From Meira nashicola (lineage: Eukaryota > Basidiomycota > Exobasidiomycetes > Exobasidiales > Brachybasidiaceae), in the NCBI GenBank assembly GCA_001600355.1, contig BCJU01000003.1, forward strand, positions 1,926,519 through 1,990,518: DNA of 64,000 bases, read 5' to 3'. Below, piece by piece: positions 45,746 through 55,544 of this stretch. Positions within the stretch are counted from its first letter, which is position 1; the number at the start of each line of letters is the position of its first letter. Below the pieces are notes generated by a model. That model was not told where the DNA came from and did no database searches. It was given only the letters and a program-made list of their open reading frames with translations. Made by a program: the position numbers and the translations under genes.

Positions 45746-46681
45746 ATGTCGAATGATGGAGGAAAGAGAAAGAGGGATCATTCAGTAGAAGATAAGATTG
45801 GTCATTCGAAGTCATCATTCAAAAAGAAGAAAAAGGGAGCAGCTTCCTCATCACGACATGCAAACCGTTTTGCTGTGATCAAAGGGCCTGGAATTTTTGT
45901 GAGCTGTGTGCGTGGAAAGGAGCGAAAGGCAGCATTTGAATTGATTGATATTCTGGAAGAGCTGGTAAATAGGAAATGTGAAAGAGAAGGCTCTACAACA
46001 ACGAAAAGCGAACAGGAAAAGACCACATCAAAACAAAACAACGAGGATGATATTGAGTCACAAATTGCCTCTGAATTACAAGAATTCAAAACAGTCACAA
46101 CAGCCAAAGATGTAGACAAAGGATCAAGAGCCAAGATGTTTGTTCCGATATTTACAGATATGGAATGCTTCTTCTTCATAGAGGTAAAGACACCAATCTA
46201 TCCAGTTCAATTGACTTACGATTTGCTAGAGGATGTCAAGAAGACAGGCATAGCAAAAAGTAGATTTGTACATCGTTTATCACCGGTCTCTGACACATGT
46301 TTTGCCGATTTGACAGATCTGACTGAATTAATTGATCGTCTGGTCAAGCAAGAGAATTTCTCTTCTCCAGATGAGACCTCTTCCGACTCTTCAGATCTTA
46401 CATTTAAAGTGGATATCAAGATGCGATTGAATGATAAACTAGCCAAATCGGATATCATTCAAACACTAGCAAAACGAATGCCTACATTCGCAAGAGCAAA
46501 ACTTGATTCGCCTCAATTAGTGATCAATGTAGAAATCTTTCGAATGACTGTCGGAATCGCAATCGTTCGCAATTTTGATCAATATCGTAAATTCAACCCC
46601 ATCATGCTCGCCGAACATCAACAAGGCGATACAAATGATTCAAATTCAAGACTTTCTCGAGTCATACACTCTTCCTCATAA
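45746..46681 (+). CDS. THUMP-domain tRNA acetylation adaptor (Tan1/THUMPD1-like)
   Basis: 311 residues. Tan1 helps Kre33/NAT10 make N4-acetylcytidine at position 12 of tRNA-Leu and tRNA-Ser. A basic leader (KSSFKKKKKGAASSSRHANR) is followed by GPGIFVSCVRGKERKAAFEL, the hallmark strand-helix of Tan1. The THUMP domain then includes SRFVHRLSPVSDTCFADLTD and VDIKMRLNDKLAKSDIIQTL, and ends with VINVEIFRMTVGIAIVRNFDQYRKFN. The ATG at 45746 is chosen because the longer frame adds only an unrelated His-rich leader. The tail is Ser-rich. Confidence 0.88.
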   Translation: MSNDGGKRKRDHSVEDKIGHSKSSFKKKKKGAASSSRHANRFAVIKGPGIFVSCVRGKERKAAFELIDILEELVNRKCEREGSTTTKSEQEKTTSKQNNEDDIESQIASELQEFKTVTTAKDVDKGSRAKMFVPIFTDMECFFFIEVKTPIYPVQLTYDLLEDVKKTGIAKSRFVHRLSPVSDTCFADLTDLTELIDRLVKQENFSSPDETSSDSSDLTFKVDIKMRLNDKLAKSDIIQTLAKRMPTFARAKLDSPQLVINVEIFRMTVGIAIVRNFDQYRKFNPIMLAEHQQGDTNDSNSRLSRVIHSSS

Positions 46682-46844
46682 ATTGTACTTTAGCATGTTG
46701 TAATATATCCGTCAACTCGTCATAACTGTAAAATATTAATATACGATATTCATCCTAAAATTTTGGGCATCTATAAATAACATTGAAAAAATAATAAAGA
46801 AGATTGAAAGAGAAAAATTGCAAAAAGAGTAATTCTACGTGCGT

Positions 46845-49800
46845 TTAACCGGAAGTAGCCAAAACAGGTAGGGGTAATGGTCTAATGCTGTCCCAGAAAT
46901 CTTTTCCTTGTTTAGTTTCAGCAATGATACCAACACGGATCATGAAATCTCCGAAGTCTTCATCAGGTCCACGTTCTGCAGCAAAACGCTCCAAAATGGG
47001 TTCCAATAATTTGATTGCTTCGGGCAAAGTAACACTTTCAGCGTAAACTTTGTTAATTCTTGTTCCTCTTTTATTTCCTCCTAATAACATCAAGTATGTT
47101 TCAGGTGCTTTACCTACAAAGGCAATATGAGCAACCCATGGACGAGCACAACCGTTTGGACATCCAGTCATACGAGTGATAATCTCTTCGGATGCCAAAC
47201 CAAGTCGCTTAACGATTGCATCCAACTTTTCAACCAGATCAGGGAACAAAACACGTTCACTTTCTGCCATTGCCAAGCCACAAGTTGGGAAAGCAACGCA
47301 AGAGGATGCAGAAGTTGCAATTGCGCTTTGCTTCCATAGAACCATATTGTACATTTCCAAATGAGCCTCAACCTTTTCCTTGATGGATGGCTTAATCTCA
47401 CAAAGAGCCAAATGTTGGTTAGGAGTCATACGAAGTTCTCCGTCGAACCAATCGGCCAAACATAAGTCACGAACACCAGTTCTGAATGGTTCTCCAGGTG
47501 CATCACGAATACGACCGTTCTCTAGCCATAACATGCATGTCCAGTTACCATTTTGCTGTTTGCGCCAACCATATTCATCAGTATTTGCCTTGAACTCGTA
47601 TGGACGGGCAGCCTCCAACTTGTAACCCAATCTACGTTCAACCTCAGCTCTGAAGTTGTCTGGGCCCTTGAAATGGTTATCGATCGTGTACTTGAGACGA
47701 GCTTGTTTACGGTTAGTACGGTTACCGAAATCACGTTGAGTCAACATGACCTCCTTGCAAACATCTTTGACCTGTTCAGTGGTTGCGAATCCGATCACAT
47801 CTCCCAATCTTGGGTAAGTGATCTTTGTTCCATGAGTTACACCCATACCACCACCAACACTAACGTTGAAACCAACCAAATGACCACGGCTGTTAGCAAT
47901 AGCAATCAATCCGATATCATGAGCAAAACAGTCAACGTCGTTACGTGGAGGGACGGCAATAGCGATCTTGAATTTACGTGGTAGGTAGTAAGGACCATAT
48001 AGAGGTTCATAATCACGTAACGCTCCTCCCATCAATAATTGCTTCTTGCTTTCGGTTTCCTTGTCTAGCCAAATTTCATGGTATGCATCCATTCTAGGTA
48101 GCAAGTACTCAGAGATTCCTTTACTAAATTCAAATACTTCAGCATGCAAATTGCTCAAGTGAGGATTTGGCGAACACATGACGTTTCTGTTCACATCACC
48201 GCAAGCTGCAATGGTATCCAACATAGCTTTGTTGATTCCTTGCATAGCTAGTTTTAGTTCTGATTTGACGACGCAATGGTATTGAATTGTTTGACGAGTA
48301 GTGATCTTCATCGTTTGATTGCCGTAATCACCTGCAACCTTGTCCAATTGAACCCATTGAGCAGGTGTTACTACACCTGCTGGAATACGGCAACGAATCA
48401 TGAAGCTGTAAGCGGGTTCCAAGCCAGCTGCCTTGCGCTCCTCAACTGTATCACGATCGTATTGCATGTATGTTCCATGGAATTTAGTCAATTGAGTATC
48501 ACTTTCAGCAATTGCACCAGTGCTCTTATCGGCAAGACCCTCAACGATTGTACCACGCAAGTAATTACTAGCAATCTTGATGTTCTCGTTTGTGATTGGT
48601 TCAGGTTCAGCCTCAATTACTTCAATCGAATCTACACCCAATGCTTTCCACAAAAGGGGTTCCCAAATCTTGTATCCAGTTTGATAGCCATCAGCGTCTT
48701 GATCGTCTCCCAAACCAATTGGAGCTAACCTTTGAGCTCCTAGAACATCAAGTCTAGCATCCAAATCTTTACCTGGTTTATTGTAATAGTGGGCATCCTC
48801 TGGACGCGGCCAGTAGTGACTGTCTCCCATTGCAAAGACGGTAAAGCGCATTGTATCGTCTTCATTGGCTGCCTTTAAGCTTCCTTCACTGAACTTGTTC
48901 AATGTTTTAATTGTCTCGCGACCATTTTGAGGAGCTTCACCTTGACCAGCTGTACTTGTAATGAAAGCAACATTCTTTTCGCTCTTTAGCTCATCAGTGA
49001 CTGGAAAATCGTCCATTGTCAAAACACGAGCTGCCAGACCACGAGCTTTTGCACGAGTGCCTAATTTCTTTGCCACCTTTTCTGCATTTCCTCCGTCACT
49101 TGCATACAAAATCAAAAGAGGAGGACCATCCATAGCACCCAAAAGAGCATCGTATGCTTCCTTGGCTTTTGTGCGCTGACGTTCACGCAATCCAGTACCT
49201 TGACTGCTGACAAGATCGTAAGCAAGTTCAGGCTTGGCATTGGCTAGAAGTGTCAAATGGTTTTGTCTGTCGAGGAATTCTTTCAATTGTTCACGAATAC
49301 GTGATGAATCCAATCGGAAAACTTCTTCACCCTTCTTTTCGGCGCTAGGATCCCATCTGTACAATGGCCAATAACCAGAATCAACGGCTAGCTTGGTCTC
49401 TCGCAAAACGTCGAGTGCAGGTGCATCTTGGGTCAAAAAGGGAACATAGGCCAACACGACTGAAGGTCCATCAAATCGATCTGCCTCCATCAAAGCTTGC
49501 AAAACTTGAGTATAGTTGGAGTACACAGCTGTACTAGCGACGTACACATTTCCATAGTTCATTGCGTACAAACCAATATCTTTCTTACGTTTTTCGGCTT
49601 CAATAGCATCTCTTTGAGTGTATGGAAGACTGTCGAAAACGAGCATATTGACATTCTTTCCACTTGCAATGACGTGATGTACACCACCCATACCAACGTC
49701 ATAAGCCCAAGCGTCTGAGCCAATAATCCAGCGGCTCTTTCCATCAATCGATCCGGATAATGAGACCAGCTTCTTAACGGCTGCAGAAGATGTATTCTTT

Positions 49801-51326
49801 TGTTGAGATAATAGTGTTTGAATCTTTTGGGTTTCAGTTTCCCCTCTCTTTCCTTCTTGCGTGAAACTTTTCAAAGCTGACAAAAGATCAGCGGGAAGAG
49901 CTGCAGGGTTGCCGCGTAATACCTCCTTTGCCACTTGATCGAATGAATCTCTTCCCTCTAATTGAGCAACGACTTGTCCAAATGCGTATTCTGGGGTACG
50001 AGCAGCTGGACTAGGGTCTGTCTCATTTAATGGCGAGTTGACAACGGAAAGGCGCTTTTGGAACAATTGCTCAAGGATAACCTGGTATGCCTCTTCGTGC
50101 TTTGGTGGTTTGGTCAGGTTTAATGCGGCTGACTTTTGTGTGGCAGCAGAAACTGTCTCTACTTCCTTGCCGATCACAAAATTATTCTTTCCTGCCTCGA
50201 GAGCGGATAAGACTGATGAGATAGCCTTTGCAGCGCCCTTTTTGCTCAAAGATCCCAAAGTACCGCTAATCAGAATCTTGGGGAGTTGCACCGATTGTGA
50301 TTGTTCTGAGGAAGGTACGCTTTCCATTGCTTTTGCTCTTTGGAATGCAGTAGCAACATCGACGAAAAGAGGACTAATCTTTGTGGAACGGCGTGTGCTT
50401 TGGTCAAGAGTTGCCACATTCTCAATCGAAGAGGGTAAGAGGGATCGGAATGCTTCATCAACCAATGGGCGAACTAGGTTTACATTGATGACGGCTAGTT
50501 TATCGCTTGCCAATGTCTGTGCGCCTGGTCCAAGAATTACAGCAAGATCTTTTGCACTCTCTGAGCCGAAGAAGGAGAATGGCTCAAGTTTACGGCCGAC
50601 CACCTCAGAAACGGCCTTGAAAGATTCATCAATTGCTCGTGATAAATCTTCAGGTGTGGCAGGAGGATTAGGATGTGTGTTTCCATTTTCCTTTGCACCA
50701 TTAGCGCTTCCGTTGGAAGCATCATGTCCATTGACACCATTGCCATTGGTAGACCCATTGGTGAGATTAGCTTGTGAGCTTGTACCTTTTTGCAGGAGTG
50801 ATCGAATATCGGCAGTGGTGATCTCTTCATCTACATCGCCATCTGCATTTTCAAAGAAATGCAATACTGCTGTTGAGCGACTGTAAGCCAATCGAGATGC
50901 GAGTAATGCATGATCGTGAGCTTGTGTGGGTGTGGAAGAGTAAAGGATGACCAAACCAGAAGAACGTAAAGCAATCACATCCGATTGATCTCCAGATGTG
51001 GCAATATGTAAAACGACAGGCTTTGAAACAATGTTGGCCAACTGTGGAACGAAAGAAGTGAGAAGATGTGCATCCGTTTGAGCCAATAAAGAGATGAGCG
51101 ATGCATCATTCTTACGTATTATACTGCTCAATCGACTTGCTGGATCGGTGTTTGATTGAATAGATAAAATTGAAGCTGAATCCGCTGTAAACGAACTAGC
51201 AGATTGTAAACCTTGGCTGAAGGGTGATGATTCTCCCTTTCTTTCGACGTGCAATACGGAAGATGATGCCAAAGTGGCCACCCGAGCAACAGCTGAAGCT
51301 GAAGAGCTAGAACCGGTAGATGACAT
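46845..51326 (-). CDS. MET5: Sulfite reductase (NADPH) beta subunit, siroheme hemoprotein
   Basis: 1,493 residues, close to yeast Met5/Ecm17. It reduces sulfite to sulfide with six electrons in sulfate assimilation, together with the flavoprotein Met10. The N-terminal part is pyruvate:ferredoxin-oxidoreductase-like, including IIGSDAWAYDVGMGGVHHVI. A flavodoxin-like domain follows (LLILYASDGGNAEKVAKKL). The hemoprotein repeats come last, with TTRQTIQYHCVVKSEL, CGDVNRNVMCSPNPH and the cluster-binding AFPTCGLAMAESE and GCPNGCARPW. Gly/Asn-rich low complexity lies near residue 200. The start at 51326 gives a Ser/Ala-rich leader and no signal. Cytosolic. Confidence 0.95.
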   Translation of the reverse strand: MSSTGSSSSASAVARVATLASSSVLHVERKGESSPFSQGLQSASSFTADSASILSIQSNTDPASRLSSIIRKNDASLISLLAQTDAHLLTSFVPQLANIVSKPVVLHIATSGDQSDVIALRSSGLVILYSSTPTQAHDHALLASRLAYSRSTAVLHFFENADGDVDEEITTADIRSLLQKGTSSQANLTNGSTNGNGVNGHDASNGSANGAKENGNTHPNPPATPEDLSRAIDESFKAVSEVVGRKLEPFSFFGSESAKDLAVILGPGAQTLASDKLAVINVNLVRPLVDEAFRSLLPSSIENVATLDQSTRRSTKISPLFVDVATAFQRAKAMESVPSSEQSQSVQLPKILISGTLGSLSKKGAAKAISSVLSALEAGKNNFVIGKEVETVSAATQKSAALNLTKPPKHEEAYQVILEQLFQKRLSVVNSPLNETDPSPAARTPEYAFGQVVAQLEGRDSFDQVAKEVLRGNPAALPADLLSALKSFTQEGKRGETETQKIQTLLSQQKNTSSAAVKKLVSLSGSIDGKSRWIIGSDAWAYDVGMGGVHHVIASGKNVNMLVFDSLPYTQRDAIEAEKRKKDIGLYAMNYGNVYVASTAVYSNYTQVLQALMEADRFDGPSVVLAYVPFLTQDAPALDVLRETKLAVDSGYWPLYRWDPSAEKKGEEVFRLDSSRIREQLKEFLDRQNHLTLLANAKPELAYDLVSSQGTGLRERQRTKAKEAYDALLGAMDGPPLLILYASDGGNAEKVAKKLGTRAKARGLAARVLTMDDFPVTDELKSEKNVAFITSTAGQGEAPQNGRETIKTLNKFSEGSLKAANEDDTMRFTVFAMGDSHYWPRPEDAHYYNKPGKDLDARLDVLGAQRLAPIGLGDDQDADGYQTGYKIWEPLLWKALGVDSIEVIEAEPEPITNENIKIASNYLRGTIVEGLADKSTGAIAESDTQLTKFHGTYMQYDRDTVEERKAAGLEPAYSFMIRCRIPAGVVTPAQWVQLDKVAGDYGNQTMKITTRQTIQYHCVVKSELKLAMQGINKAMLDTIAACGDVNRNVMCSPNPHLSNLHAEVFEFSKGISEYLLPRMDAYHEIWLDKETESKKQLLMGGALRDYEPLYGPYYLPRKFKIAIAVPPRNDVDCFAHDIGLIAIANSRGHLVGFNVSVGGGMGVTHGTKITYPRLGDVIGFATTEQVKDVCKEVMLTQRDFGNRTNRKQARLKYTIDNHFKGPDNFRAEVERRLGYKLEAARPYEFKANTDEYGWRKQQNGNWTCMLWLENGRIRDAPGEPFRTGVRDLCLADWFDGELRMTPNQHLALCEIKPSIKEKVEAHLEMYNMVLWKQSAIATSASSCVAFPTCGLAMAESERVLFPDLVEKLDAIVKRLGLASEEIITRMTGCPNGCARPWVAHIAFVGKAPETYLMLLGGNKRGTRINKVYAESVTLPEAIKLLEPILERFAAERGPDEDFGDFMIRVGIIAETKQGKDFWDSIRPLPLPVLATSG

Positions 51327-52511
51327 TTCTGCAACAGAACCCGCTCTATGCGCTGAAATGACCGCAAAAGGTGAGAGGGATCAGTCAACTTCACCAGATG
51401 ATCAGAAGAGTTAGAACCTCTTCTAAATCGTTTTGATAAAGTATAAAATGATGATGATGATGGAATTAAAGCTGTATTTCCTACCCGAAAATCGACGTAT
51501 CCTATTTTTCCCAGCTTATTTCTTCTACTATTTTTTATCTTTTTTTTTCCTTCCTGCATTCATCTGGTAATCTTTCCTAATCGTTCTGCACGCCTTTATG
51601 CCCGGGGAAATTGTCCCAATACTTTTTTTGACCAATCCGAGAAAGGCTTTAAGCGCACTGCGCGTACAAACGTGGAAAACATGTGTGGTAGAACTGCCCT
51701 GTCTAAACGAGCTATTTTAAAGCAGACCTGCTTCGACCTGCAGGCAGCACGCCATTTGTGCATCAAAAAGAATGGATTGGCTAGACTTGGCCGGCTTTCA
51801 TGTATGTCTCTCGGCCTGACCGTGTTTACCCCAAGCAGAGTCAGCGTTTAAAGAATTAGCTAATGGGTTCGTGTACTTTAGGCTCTGCGCCACAGCATTA
51901 TTCTCCAAAGCCGAAGAAGCCCTATTTTTGGCCTATTACTAAGCGAATATAAATACACTTTTCGCCCAATCAGCATGCAGCGAAGGATGTACAAGCGTAT
52001 GCTTTATTTAATGACGGTCGAGGCTATGTCATGGTCATCGATTCAATCTATTCAGGCAAAAGAATGGGCATATGGATTTAATGATCATCTTTACGAGCCT
52101 TAAAATGTCTATCATTGCGTGCGTTTTGTTCAGCACGTGAATTGTAAACTCATTCAGACAGAGATCGGTACCGTGAGTGTTAATCTCGGTATGTCAGATG
52201 CAGTGAGGACGCTCTTCTCCGTTTCGTATAAGAGTGCTCTGTGTCAGCTTTTCTATGTTCCTGATCAACTCTATCACTCCGCCTAAATATAAAAAGTGGC
52301 TCGTGCAATGAAGGACTACCCGTTCGGAGAAGGAAAAGGTGATATATGCAAATCTATACGCATGAAGGGGCCGGTGACATTCTTCGCGACTCTGCGCACG
52401 CATGAAAAATGATTTCATTTTCGTAAGTCTCATTGATATAGTCCGTCCAATGAGACTTCCTCCTCCTTACGACGAAGTTCATTACGCCTCTTTCTTAACG
52501 ATTATGACCAA
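51327..52511. other. Intergenic region, no gene seen
   Basis: About 1.2 kb between divergent genes. Pyrimidine-rich tract at 51535-51553, CCCGGGG at 51601. No frame above 80 codons has domain-like features. It must hold the MET5 promoter; I do not see a clear Met4/Cbf1 CACGTG site by eye. Confidence 0.45.
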
Positions 52512-55316
52512 ATGGATTACACTTTATGGACATTTTTATTTTCCATCATGCTTTTTCACTCCACTCTCATCACCATCTTTTGTATCATCATGAAAGGCGG
52601 TTTTGTACAAATGCCCTTTCTTACACCTTTTCAAGAGGAAAATAGAGAAAGAGACGTATTCACTGAACACAAAATTGGATCTTTCACTGAACAAATATTG
52701 AGGCAAATCGATCAAATATGCGAGAACGAAGGAGCGCAAATTTCGTATCCAATTACTGCAACGGTCGGTCAACAAGAGGTTGAGCCAAGAACTTGTCATA
52801 GCGGATCTCTGGACCAAGGTACTCAAACTCATCTATCTGCGGACTTGGGCGTGACTGGTTGGACCCGATCAAAAGGTGCGCCTTTAACTTTGTTAAGAAT
52901 ACCATCACCTTCCACTTCACCACCATCACCAACATCTGATTGGTCTTTAAATACACCAATGACAATTTCATCTATGGATAAGAGCAAAGATTTTGATAAT
53001 TATCCTGCTACACCCCTTACGACAGACAAAAGTGATATTATGCGTCTCCCCGAGGATCACAATTGCGATGATCTCAACGGAATTGCTCTATCAATTGCAG
53101 ATTCAATAGGATTCAATGAAGTTGAAGATGCAACTCAATTTGACAATGCTCGTGATTACATCAAGACATGGCTAAAGCAAGCACAACTGTTTGACAAAAT
53201 TCATCCAAGAAAGACTCGAGAAGATAGAAAAGAAAGAAGAAAGGTGGAAAAGCGCTTAGCCTGGATTAATTTAGAAGAGTTTGCAGTGACAATCTTGCAT
53301 GCTGTTCAATCAAGAGATCAATACGGACGACTTCAACGTATGGCAGAAACTTTGTGGATTTGTCATTCTTCTTTTCCGATTGGATATGAATCGTGTAGAG
53401 CAAAAACCTTGCAACAAGACCCTTTAATCTATCCAACGTCATTTTGGCTTGCGAACAAGAACTCAGCACGATTCTTAAAGTACAGAAGTGTCAATCAAGG
53501 AAAACAATCAGAAATTGCACTTGCGGTGCGCAAGAAAGCCATAGACAGCATCACAGCACGATCACCTCTTATGACTGCAGTGTCAGATTTTGAGGAAAAG
53601 ACGGCCTTGAACGATGAAAATACGAAGAACTCAACTGAAGAGAATGCAGAAGAAACAACTTTAACAGAGGCAGAACATTCAATAGAAAGCAAGAAACAAA
53701 GTGAAAATGATCGCTTTTCTGTCTCGTGGGCACAAGACGAGTTGTGGAGATTAAGTCACCCTTTATGGAAGCAGTCATATGATCATTGTTGGCTTCAACA
53801 GTTAGAGAGTATCGATGACGAAGAAAAGGCAGCAATCAGCAATTTCTTTTTTGTTTCAGCAGATCAATGGTTCTCGGATACTACAATCACAAATTATGAT
53901 GCGTACGACAACACATTACAAAATGCAGAATATGGGGCACTTTCTAGTGGAGAGATGGCGGAATTGGAAGAAGAAATGCTGAGGCATCAGGGTGAGACTT
54001 TGGAGAGCACGTCTGAGAGTGGTGGATTGCATACTGATACGTGTCAAATATACCAATCAAAGGTTCTACCTTATCCACGAACCCAAACAGCTACAGCGAA
54101 TACGAGTAGTCTAAAAGGTGAGGTAAATCGTCAAGGGTCAGACGATCACAGGAATCGTCGACTGTCTAATGCCAGCTACTCCTCTCTTTCCATTACAAAC
54201 GGGGCGCTAGACATTCCGAGTAAATGGCTAGGCGGTCATGCAAGCTCTATGGAGAGTCATGATCGTGATGGAGAACATCCATATTCAATCCTTCAATCTT
54301 CCTCCCCATCATTCTTTCCTCTTAATCATTCCGACCACAACGGAGTTTTTGAAGAACCTTCACAATACATTCTCGAACCTACTGAATTCAATGAACAATC
54401 CAGTCTTGATTTAGCTCAACAAGAGAATGAAGCATTACGCATTCGCGTACTTGAACTTCAGCGACATCTGTCAATCGTTGCTAATGAACAACAACAAGAT
54501 CGTCATGATACTATTCAGGTAATGGAAGATCAATTTACAGCTTTTGCATCTTTGGATGAGCTTCATCGTCGACATAGTCAAGCTCTCTCTCATGCCTTAC
54601 AATGGCAGGCATATGGTCAACAACAATACGTCTCTTTGTGGACAAACGCAGCGCAGACCATGCATAGCTATATCGGCATTCAAAACAGAGCGTTTTCTCA
54701 AAACTTTGATCAGAATATGGCTCGACTGAGAAAACAAAGGAATGATTCAAAGAAACGAATGCAAAATCACAAAAATGACAAACACTTTTCCAATCAGCGC
54801 AGCTTACAAATGCACAACAATGGCGGAGGTGAAGGATCTCTGTTGCTCCAACTTCCTGACGGAAATGGTGATTATGCTTCTATGGACGACTTTCAGCAGA
54901 GCTCAACAACGATCAACGAAATGAGAAGAACACAAAGTTCAAATAGTGATCGTCTGAAAGGAAGTAGCAGAAGCGGTAACCTAGCGGTGGATGTGGAAGT
55001 GAAAAACAAAGCACGGCATCTGTCTCCTCCTGAGGATGTTCGATCACTTCCCCAAACCTCTTCACGAGTTTTGCCACCCATGCAAACGAGTAATAGCATC
55101 TATCAAGATTCACTAAATGTCGCTTCAGCAAAACCTAAACGTACGAACAACAAAACAGGTTCACGAAAGCACAATCAAAATCGCTGGAAAAGCGCTCAAC
55201 GCAACCAAGAAACAGCAATGCGCGACCCTTTCAACGGAATGTATGCAGCTTCATCACCACTTGTCAAGCCTGTCTCGATCCCCTACACGTTGCAGTGCTC
55301 TTCCAACGAACGTTGA
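52512..55316 (+). CDS. Large hypothetical protein, partly disordered, with coiled coil
   Basis: Up to 934 residues; not recognised. Likely starts are 52512, 52590 or 52611; the first adds a hydrophobic leader (TLWTFLFSIMLFHSTLITIF) that could be a signal or anchor, so the choice decides its location. An ordered region (about residues 215-340) contains EDRKERRKVEKRLAWINLEE, RLQRMAETLWICHSSFPIGY and SFWLANKNSARFLKYRS. A second (about 400-480) has WAQDELWRLSHPLWKQSYDH. A coiled-coil/helical part near 635-760 starts QQENEALRIRVLELQRHL. The rest is Ser/Asn/Gln-rich. The two Trp-rich helical segments suggest a fungus-specific family, possibly cortical or secretory; no function is claimed. Confidence 0.65.
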   Translation: MDYTLWTFLFSIMLFHSTLITIFCIIMKGGFVQMPFLTPFQEENRERDVFTEHKIGSFTEQILRQIDQICENEGAQISYPITATVGQQEVEPRTCHSGSLDQGTQTHLSADLGVTGWTRSKGAPLTLLRIPSPSTSPPSPTSDWSLNTPMTISSMDKSKDFDNYPATPLTTDKSDIMRLPEDHNCDDLNGIALSIADSIGFNEVEDATQFDNARDYIKTWLKQAQLFDKIHPRKTREDRKERRKVEKRLAWINLEEFAVTILHAVQSRDQYGRLQRMAETLWICHSSFPIGYESCRAKTLQQDPLIYPTSFWLANKNSARFLKYRSVNQGKQSEIALAVRKKAIDSITARSPLMTAVSDFEEKTALNDENTKNSTEENAEETTLTEAEHSIESKKQSENDRFSVSWAQDELWRLSHPLWKQSYDHCWLQQLESIDDEEKAAISNFFFVSADQWFSDTTITNYDAYDNTLQNAEYGALSSGEMAELEEEMLRHQGETLESTSESGGLHTDTCQIYQSKVLPYPRTQTATANTSSLKGEVNRQGSDDHRNRRLSNASYSSLSITNGALDIPSKWLGGHASSMESHDRDGEHPYSILQSSSPSFFPLNHSDHNGVFEEPSQYILEPTEFNEQSSLDLAQQENEALRIRVLELQRHLSIVANEQQQDRHDTIQVMEDQFTAFASLDELHRRHSQALSHALQWQAYGQQQYVSLWTNAAQTMHSYIGIQNRAFSQNFDQNMARLRKQRNDSKKRMQNHKNDKHFSNQRSLQMHNNGGGEGSLLLQLPDGNGDYASMDDFQQSSTTINEMRRTQSSNSDRLKGSSRSGNLAVDVEVKNKARHLSPPEDVRSLPQTSSRVLPPMQTSNSIYQDSLNVASAKPKRTNNKTGSRKHNQNRWKSAQRNQETAMRDPFNGMYAASSPLVKPVSIPYTLQCSSNER

Positions 55317-55544
55317 TCACAGATATGGAAACCTATTCGCCCTCAACTCCAACCTGAGCACTATTTTATCAACTATGTCACGTCAAACTTTTATGGACCC
55401 TTTTTTTCTTCTCGCTTTATTTCCATCATTTAAGCAAGTCTTGCTGTATTATCACCATTCTATTAACTGATATTTTCTCTAGATTTCATTCCAAAAAGGG
55501 TATCATTAGTGTACACGAGTAGGAGAACAACTATGTCGAGGAAT

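Noticed and set aside
50038..50886. 282-codon + frame opposite the sulfite reductase gene
   Set aside because: Antisense shadow of a well-supported CDS; no motifs or start context.
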